Source: JADYZU01 sp964540965
GTDB taxonomy: Bacteria > Pseudomonadota > Alphaproteobacteria > Rhodobacterales > Rhodobacteraceae
Length of the DNA stretch: 64,000 nucleotides
Reading direction: 5' to 3'
Assembly (NCBI GenBank): GCA_964540965.1
Contig: CAZIOT010000011.1
Location: forward strand, 62,001-126,000
Of the stretch, positions 59,325-64,000 are shown one piece after another. The notes beneath the pieces were generated by a model that was not told the origin of the DNA, did not search any database, and was given only the letters and a program-made list of their open reading frames with translations. Every line of letters begins with the position of its first letter. Position 1 is the first letter of the stretch. A program made the translations under genes and the position numbers.

Positions 59325-60662
59325 AAGAGGGGCCGGATCCCCGCGCCCAAGGTCAAGCCCTCGAACGCTGACTTAGAGGAGCGGTCGTGCTGGTCTATGA
59401 CCTGATGAAGAGCGACGCTGGACGGGTGGCGGTCGCTCGATGAAATTTTGGACCGCCTTTGCGGGTATCATGAGACACGGCTTGCGGGCCGACCGTGAAA
59501 GAACGCCGACACACTTCTGCAGGCGGATTTGTGAAGTAGGCCAGGAAGGCCTAAAGATGAAACCGTGTCAGCTTTGCAAATGCACAACTGCCTTGAGGGA
59601 ACGCCTTGCAGTTCAACTATACGAACCCGCAGAATTCTATCGAAGAGATGCTTGGGGGTTATTTCTGCATCAACATGAGTGGGCCTATTGAGCCCGGCGA
59701 TGACTTGCTGTTCAGGGACTTCCTTTTGAGGTCGAAAGCTCCGGCTCGCTGCAGCGTGTATATTGATTCCTCCGGGGGCGATGTCGAGGCCGCGATTGGC
59801 ATTGGGCGAACCATTCGCGACAACTGGTTTTCGACTTCAATTGGGCAATGTGTGATAAACTTTGATCGCTCCACTGCGGATTCGGGTTTCCGGCGTCTGA
59901 TGCCAGGCAAGTGCATGAGCGCAGCTACGCTGGTTTTTCTTGGAGGCCGCCTTCGCTACTTTACCGACGGCTCAGTGTTTGGCGTTCATCGGTTCTCACT
60001 CCGAAATCCCGACCCCGGTCACATCGGGCGCTCGCAAGAGCTTTCGGCCATGATCGCGCGCTATCTGGCTGATATGGGCATTCGTATGGAGTTCATGTCA
60101 ACGTCAGCGTCAACCAGTAGTGACTCCATCCAAACCCTCACCAAGGACAGGCTGACAGAACTCGGGGTCATAACCGGCGGAGTTACGGAAGCAGTATGGT
60201 CAATCCACGCGACGGACAAGATCATGTATGTCAAGGGAGAGAGGGACTCTATTTTCGGCCATCACAAGGTAATTCTCGGTTACAGCAGAAGTCACGGATT
60301 CATTTTTTGGGCGGTAATAGAAAGTCAGGGGCGTGAGAGAAAGCTTTCTGTCCATGCTCTTGTTGAAATTGTGTTGAACGGCGAGGATCGAAGAATTGAC
60401 ATTTCAGCAAGATGTAGCAGGCAGGTGATGGGAAACTACACCAACTTTATCGCCCCCTTGACTGACGAGGAGGCACGCGCGGTGGCCTACTCGGAGAGCT
60501 TTGGTATCCAGGTTCGTTTCTCACGGGAATCACAACTGTTTCTTGGCGCTTCCGCAGTATCGACGGAAGGAGGCGCACAAAGCTTGCAGACCTTTTACGA
60601 GTGCCTTCGAGGAGGCAGGCTTGAAGCTTAGAGTAGCAGGCCCAACGCAAGACCCATCTCCC
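59325..60662. mobile_element. small inserted element at the 3' end of fghA
   Basis: About 1.34 kb, visibly AT-richer than the surroundings and with different codon use, bounded by the two fghA 3'-end copies. It contains one clear gene (ClpP-like, 59606-60631). The first 280 bases hold no complete gene, though a short open stretch before a TGA near 59495 (DGWRSLDEILDRLCGYHETR) may be a relic. No integrase or transposase is present, so it is a remnant or a satellite mobilised in trans. Confidence 0.72.
59606..60631 (+). CDS. ClpP/crotonase-fold serine-protease-like protein with unknown C-terminal domain
   Basis: Protein of 341 residues from TTG at 59606 (GAGGGA five bases upstream); ATG 59648 is an alternative. 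Residues about 18-185 resemble the ClpP fold: GYFCINMSGPIEPGDDLLF, SVYIDSSGGDVEAAIGIGRT, then PGKCMSAATLVFLGG with a candidate nucleophile Ser, and VFGVHRFSLRNP with a candidate catalytic His. Residues about 200-341 match nothing I recognise. It is the only gene of the AT-rich insert, with Cys/Asn/Ile-rich codon use unlike the host. It may act on a phage or host protein; function unknown. Confidence 0.7.
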   Translation: MQFNYTNPQNSIEEMLGGYFCINMSGPIEPGDDLLFRDFLLRSKAPARCSVYIDSSGGDVEAAIGIGRTIRDNWFSTSIGQCVINFDRSTADSGFRRLMPGKCMSAATLVFLGGRLRYFTDGSVFGVHRFSLRNPDPGHIGRSQELSAMIARYLADMGIRMEFMSTSASTSSDSIQTLTKDRLTELGVITGGVTEAVWSIHATDKIMYVKGERDSIFGHHKVILGYSRSHGFIFWAVIESQGRERKLSVHALVEIVLNGEDRRIDISARCSRQVMGNYTNFIAPLTDEEARAVAYSESFGIQVRFSRESQLFLGASAVSTEGGAQSLQTFYECLRGGRLEA

Positions 60663-60704
60663 TTCATGGAAGACCACGTAACCTTCCATGCCGAGGCGTT
60701 GTGG
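60663..60704 (+). repeat. right direct repeat: duplicated 3' end of fghA
   Basis: A 42-base copy encoding FMEDHVTFHAEALW, followed in frame by CGC-TAG so that it reads like the original end of fghA. Five of six differences from the left copy are silent. Confidence 0.88.
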
Positions 60705-60792
60705 CGCTAGCCGTGGCATCCCGCAGGGTGTTCACCCGCAACGGGATCGGGCTACAATTGCCAGCGTCCCGCCGATGCCAAGGAAGATGACT

Positions 60793-61298
60793 TGCGCCCG
60801 ATCCTGATCCTGACCGTGCTGCTGGCCGTCTGCTCGGCCGGCGATCTGGCGCCCGAGCCGGACCATACTCACCTTGGCCCGCCACAGCCGGAATATGTCG
60901 CCATCGACCCGCTGCCCGGGATCCGCGCCGATGGCCCGATGCCCGAAGTCATTGTGGAAGGCGCCCCATCCGGCTGGATGCTGCGGCCCGGCCTGACCCT
61001 GCCCGAACCGCGCGATATCGTCTGGAACGGCGACAGCTACACCCTGCGCTGGATCGAGGACGGCGGCGAGGCGCCCTATCCGCCGCTGCCCGGATCGGCC
61101 GACCCCGGCCCGACCTATCCCAATGTCGTGCTGATCGGCGGCACCGATGACCCGGCCCGCGCGCTGGTGGTCCGCCTGATCGCCTGTTCGGGCGGCTATG
61201 ATGCCGGCATGACCCATGCCATTCCCATGCCGCCGCGCCATGCGCCCACCGGCGACTGGGTGTTCGACGTGAACGCCAGCCGCTGTGACCACACATGA
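60793..61298 (+). CDS. putative lipoprotein
   Basis: About 168 residues, starting at TTG in the AAGGAAGATGACTTG context (the TTG spans 60792-60794). The N-terminus RPILILTVLLAVCSAG is a lipoprotein signal with lipobox LAVC. The mature part is Pro-rich with WMLRPGLTLPEPRDIVWNGD and ALVVRLIACSGGYDAGMT. No family is recognised. Its stop overlaps the YaiI start by four bases. Confidence 0.68.
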
Positions 61299-61741
61299 TC
61301 TATGTCGATGCCGATGCCTGCCCGGTCAAGGCCGAGGCCGAACGCGTGGCGACCCGCCATGGCATCGCCATGGCCGTGGTGTCGAACGGCGGCATCCGGC
61401 CGTCGCCGAACCCGCTGGTGCAGACGGTGATCGTGCCCGAGGGGCCGGACGTGGCCGACCAGTGGATCGCCGACCGCGCCGGACCGGGCGATGTGGTGGT
61501 GACCGGCGATATTCCCCTAGCCGCCCGCGTCATCGCCAAGGGCGCGCTGGTGGTGAAACACAATGGCGAGGCGCTGACCGCCCGCAACATCGGCTCGGTC
61601 CTTGCCGCGCGCGACCTGATGGCCGACCTGCGCGCCGCCGACCCGTTCCGGCAGGGCGGCGGCCGGCCATTCTCGAACGCCGACCGCTCGCGGTTTCTTG
61701 ACGCGCTGGAACGGGCGGTGCGGCAGGCGGGGAAAGGGTGA
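61295..61741 (+). CDS. YaiI/YqxD family protein (DUF188, UPF0178)
   Basis: Protein of 148 residues beginning MIYVDADACPVKAEAERVA, the family N-terminus, with VVTGDIPLAARVIAKGALVV and LTARNIGSVLAARDLMADLR following. The fold is PIN-like with conserved Asp residues; the biochemical role is not established. The start overlaps the lipoprotein gene by four bases. Confidence 0.92.
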   Translation: MIYVDADACPVKAEAERVATRHGIAMAVVSNGGIRPSPNPLVQTVIVPEGPDVADQWIADRAGPGDVVVTGDIPLAARVIAKGALVVKHNGEALTARNIGSVLAARDLMADLRAADPFRQGGGRPFSNADRSRFLDALERAVRQAGKG

Positions 61742-61876
61742 GGGCACATCGCGCCTTTGTCGACGGGCCGGGCCGTGACAGCTTCGTTCCAGTTCCGCCC
61801 TGTCACAGGCCCGCGCGACAAGAACGCTGCCTGTCGTGTTCCTGTCCCAATTTTCTGGCCAACGCGGCAAGGGCGG

Positions 61877-62095
61877 ATGTTAGCTGAGCTTCCCGCCCTT
61901 ATTCCGGTCTTGGACAATGTGTTCGCAGCGGACCTTCCCTGCAGGCCCCATGTCATGGCCCAGCACTTCGCCTGGCAAGTTCTTATGGGCTCGGTCTACG
62001 GCATCACGCCACCCGAATGGGCCGTCTACCGGATCGGGCCGGACAACAGCGCCGCGGAAATCTGCGTGCTGGACCGCGTTCCGATCCATTACTAG
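61877..62095 (+). CDS. small hypothetical protein
   Basis: Protein of 72 residues beginning MLAELPALIPVLDNVF and ending ICVLDRVPIHY. AAGGGCGG immediately precedes the ATG. The codon use is host-like and a WAVYRIGPDNSAAEI segment looks coding, but I recognise no family. It could be the C-terminal remnant of a longer gene; the frame remains open upstream to 61757. Confidence 0.4.
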   Translation: MLAELPALIPVLDNVFAADLPCRPHVMAQHFAWQVLMGSVYGITPPEWAVYRIGPDNSAAEICVLDRVPIHY

Positions 62096-62184
62096 CGCCG
62101 CCCCCCCGCGACTGCGGGCGATGTCGCAAAGGGGCTGGCCTTTCCCCCGCCGGAAGGGCACGGAGGGGCGAAGGAGACCCTCCC

Positions 62185-63147
62185 GTGATCCGCCCTGCCC
62201 CGAACACCGCCCTTGCGGGCATCCTCTTTGCCCTTGGCGGCAGCGTCATCATGTCGATGAACGACCTGGCCGTGAAACGGCTGTCGGGCGACTATCCGCT
62301 GCATGAGGTGATCCTTGTGCGCGCCACGGTCGGGCTGCTGGTGCTGTTCGGGCTGATGTGGTGGTCGGGGGCGGGGTTGCGGCTCTTGACCACGCGAAAG
62401 CCCCTTCTGCACCTGATCCGTGTCGGCCTTGTCCTGATCTCGAATGTCGCCTATTTCACCGCGCTGGCGGCGATGCCCCTGGCCGATACCGTGGCCATCG
62501 GTTTCATGGCGCCGCTGTTCGTGACCGTACTGTCCATCCCCTTTCTTGGCGAAAAGGTCGGGCCGCACCGCTGGGCGGCGGTGGGGGTGGGCCTTCTTGG
62601 CGTCATCGTCATGACCCGGCCGGGATCGGGCACGATCCAGCCGGCGGCGCTGCTCGCCATCCTCTCGGCCGCCTGCTACGCGATGATGCACATCATGACC
62701 CGGCGCATGAAGGGCAGCGAAAGCGTCCTGACGATGAGCCTTTATGTCCAGATCGGCTTTGTCACCGTCTCGCTGATGATGGGAATGATCGCGGGCGACG
62801 GGAAATTCGCCGGATCGGACGACGCCTCGCTTGCCTTCCTGTTCCGGGCGTGGAGCTGGCCGCCGGCATCGGACCTGCCGTGGTTCCTGCTGACCGGGGT
62901 GGGGGTCGCCATCGGCGGGCTGATGATCAGCCAGGCCTACAAGCTGTGCGAGGCGGCGCTGGTCGCGCCGTTCGAATATGCCGCGATGCCGCTGGCGATC
63001 CTCTGGGGGGTCGTGGTCTTTGCGCAATGGCCGGACCGCATCGCCTGGATCGGCATTGCGCTGATCTGCGGCGCCGGTCTTTATACGCTCTGGCGGGAAA
63101 CGGTGCGGCGAAAGGGCGGGCATGGCTCCGAAGGCAGCGGTATTTGA
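62185..63147 (+). CDS. EamA/DMT superfamily transporter
   Basis: Membrane protein of 320 residues starting at GTG (AAGGAG ten bases upstream; VIRPAPNTALAGILFALGG). Ten helices in two EamA halves; FMAPLFVTVLSIPFLGEKVGPHRW is the hallmark closing half 1 and FEYAAMPLAILWGVVVFAQWPD its counterpart. Substrate unknown. The following HAD gene begins 26 bases before its stop. Confidence 0.88.
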   Translation: MIRPAPNTALAGILFALGGSVIMSMNDLAVKRLSGDYPLHEVILVRATVGLLVLFGLMWWSGAGLRLLTTRKPLLHLIRVGLVLISNVAYFTALAAMPLADTVAIGFMAPLFVTVLSIPFLGEKVGPHRWAAVGVGLLGVIVMTRPGSGTIQPAALLAILSAACYAMMHIMTRRMKGSESVLTMSLYVQIGFVTVSLMMGMIAGDGKFAGSDDASLAFLFRAWSWPPASDLPWFLLTGVGVAIGGLMISQAYKLCEAALVAPFEYAAMPLAILWGVVVFAQWPDRIAWIGIALICGAGLYTLWRETVRRKGGHGSEGSGI

Positions 63148-63742
63148 CATCGGCCGTGTGCTGATCAACTGGGATCCCGAAGGGTTCTATGACCGGGTGA
63201 TCGGGGCCGAGGCCCGCGCCCGGCTGTTTGCCGAAGTGCCGCTGACCGCGACCAATATCGCCATCGACAACGGCAGCCCGTGGAAGGAAACCATCCACGA
63301 CCTTGCCGCCGCCCATCCCGGCTGGTCGGCGGAAATCCTGCTCTGGCACGACCGCTGGATCGAGATGGCAAGCCCCGCCATCGACCATTCGGTGCGGCTG
63401 ATGCGGGCGCTGCGGGCGCGTGGCGTCCCGGTCATCGCCCTGACCAATTTCGGACGCGAGAGTTTCGCCCATGCCCGCACGCAATACGACTTCTTCACCG
63501 AATTCGACAGCGCCGTTGTCTCGGGCGAGCTTCGCTGCATGAAGCCCGACGCGGCGATCTATGCCGAGGTCGAGCGGCGGACCGGACTGGCCGGCACCGA
63601 CCTGATCTTCACCGACGACAACCCCGACAATATTGCCGCCGCCCTTGCCCGCGGCTGGAAGGCGCATCTGTTCACCGAACCGCAGGGCTGGGCCGACCGG
63701 CTGGTGGGCGAGGGGCTGTTGACCGCCGGAGAGGCGACATGA
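63122..63742 (+). CDS. HAD-superfamily hydrolase (HAD-IA type)
   Basis: Phosphatase-like protein of 206 residues. Motif I is VFDIGRVLINWDP, in which the second position of the DxD pair is Gly rather than Asp (DIG as in YihX-type), motif II is IALTNFG, motif III KPDAAIY and motif IV IFTDDNPDNIAAA. It resembles alpha-D-glucose-1-phosphate phosphatase YihX-like proteins. It overlaps the EamA gene by 26 bases and the next gene by four. Confidence 0.88.
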   Translation: MAPKAAVFDIGRVLINWDPEGFYDRVIGAEARARLFAEVPLTATNIAIDNGSPWKETIHDLAAAHPGWSAEILLWHDRWIEMASPAIDHSVRLMRALRARGVPVIALTNFGRESFAHARTQYDFFTEFDSAVVSGELRCMKPDAAIYAEVERRTGLAGTDLIFTDDNPDNIAAALARGWKAHLFTEPQGWADRLVGEGLLTAGEAT

Positions 63743-64000
63743 CCATCGCGCTGATTTCCTTTGACGAGGGCGACCGGGTGCTGGACTGGCCGGGCGTCGC
63801 CCGCGCCATCGCCGAGGGGCACGACCATCCGAAGGGGCAGGTCAACGACCTGTTCCTGTATCGCGGCGCCGAAACGCTGCTGAACCGCACCGCGTGGATC
63901 GACGGGCTGGGGATCGCGGCCAAGGTGGCGACGGTATTTCCGGGCAATGCCGCACAGGGCAAGCCGACCATCGGCGGCGCGGTCAACCTGTGTTCCGACA
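63739..64000 (+). CDS. ornithine cyclodeaminase/mu-crystallin family protein, N-terminal part
   Basis: The first 87 residues are in the window. RVLDWPGVARAIAEGH, the RGAETLLNRTAWIDGLGIAA block and VATVFPGNAAQGKPT are the N-terminal hallmarks of the ornithine-cyclodeaminase/mu-crystallin family of NAD(P)-dependent enzymes. The reaction cannot be told from this part. The ATG overlaps the HAD stop in an ATGA junction, so the two are co-translated. Confidence 0.9.
   Translation, partial: MTIALISFDEGDRVLDWPGVARAIAEGHDHPKGQVNDLFLYRGAETLLNRTAWIDGLGIAAKVATVFPGNAAQGKPTIGGAVNLCSD

Noticed and set aside
59440..59691. An 83-codon ORF at the start of the AT-rich insert
   Set aside because: It overlaps the ClpP-like gene in another frame, has no ribosome site and no domain similarity I can see.
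1..64000. CRISPR arrays or rRNA genes
   Set aside because: No regularly spaced repeats or rRNA-like sequence were seen; only three tRNA genes were found.

Overview
The window is a high-GC, gene-dense chromosomal segment from an alphaproteobacterium, most likely order Rhodobacterales (Paracoccus/Rhodobacter relatives). The basis is the fnrL-hemN-ccoNOQP-ccoGHIS block with TTGAT-N4-ATCAA FNR boxes, an Irr-type iron control element before mbfA, glutathione-linked formaldehyde oxidation, leuCD/leuB, and a dispersed ATTCTTCGTCC...ATATCCTCGGGG repeat that I remember from this order. Almost all genes share one codon style; one insert near 59.3-60.7 kb stands out as AT-richer. A 10-N assembly gap lies at 49138-49147.

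Layout. 1-7.9 kb: an eight-gene minus-strand operon for acyl-CoA catabolism (SDR, ACAD10/11-type kinase, acyl-CoA dehydrogenase, acyl-CoA synthetase, GntR regulator, CoA-transferase, thiolase, FadJ-like enzyme cut by the left edge), resembling 4-hydroxy/4-oxo acid (levulinate-type) degradation. 8-19.4 kb: tRNA-Trp, a DUF374 acyltransferase, a GFA protein, tRNA-Gln, kdsA with capsule-export genes kpsE-kpsT, nhaA, a UDG-superfamily protein, SseB, rsfS-rlmH, an ABC-F ATPase and a GNAT. 19.5-25.9 kb: leucine biosynthesis (leuC, a DUF4396 membrane gene, leuD, then leuB), with a candidate leader ORF and hairpin before leuC. 26-39 kb: an EamA transporter, tRNA-Pro, then microaerobic respiration: ccoGHIS, ccoNOQP, a UspA protein, fnrL and hemN.

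39-49 kb: two RTX-type secreted proteins flanking malonyl-CoA synthetase and an MFS transporter, then asd, a second MFS gene, a TPR protein and a beta-carbonic anhydrase. 49-53 kb: a leucyl aminopeptidase with an NlpC/P60 hydrolase, DUF2794, and three tandem I78-like lipoproteins. 53-59.3 kb: glutathione-dependent formaldehyde dehydrogenase, a NYN RNase-like protein, a RelE/XRE toxin-antitoxin pair, mbfA under an ICE box, transporters and S-formylglutathione hydrolase (fghA). 59.3-60.7 kb: a small insert carrying a ClpP-like protein, bounded by two copies of the fghA 3' end. 60.8-64 kb: a lipoprotein, YaiI, an EamA transporter, a HAD hydrolase and a partial ornithine-cyclodeaminase-family gene.

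The cco/fnrL/hemN genes form one functional unit: FnrL senses low oxygen, the FNR boxes drive the cbb3 oxidase and its assembly factors, and HemN supplies heme without oxygen. The formaldehyde genes form a two-step pathway split by unrelated genes. Three families of palindromic or dispersed intergenic repeats occur, several of them supplying the stop codons of neighbouring genes.
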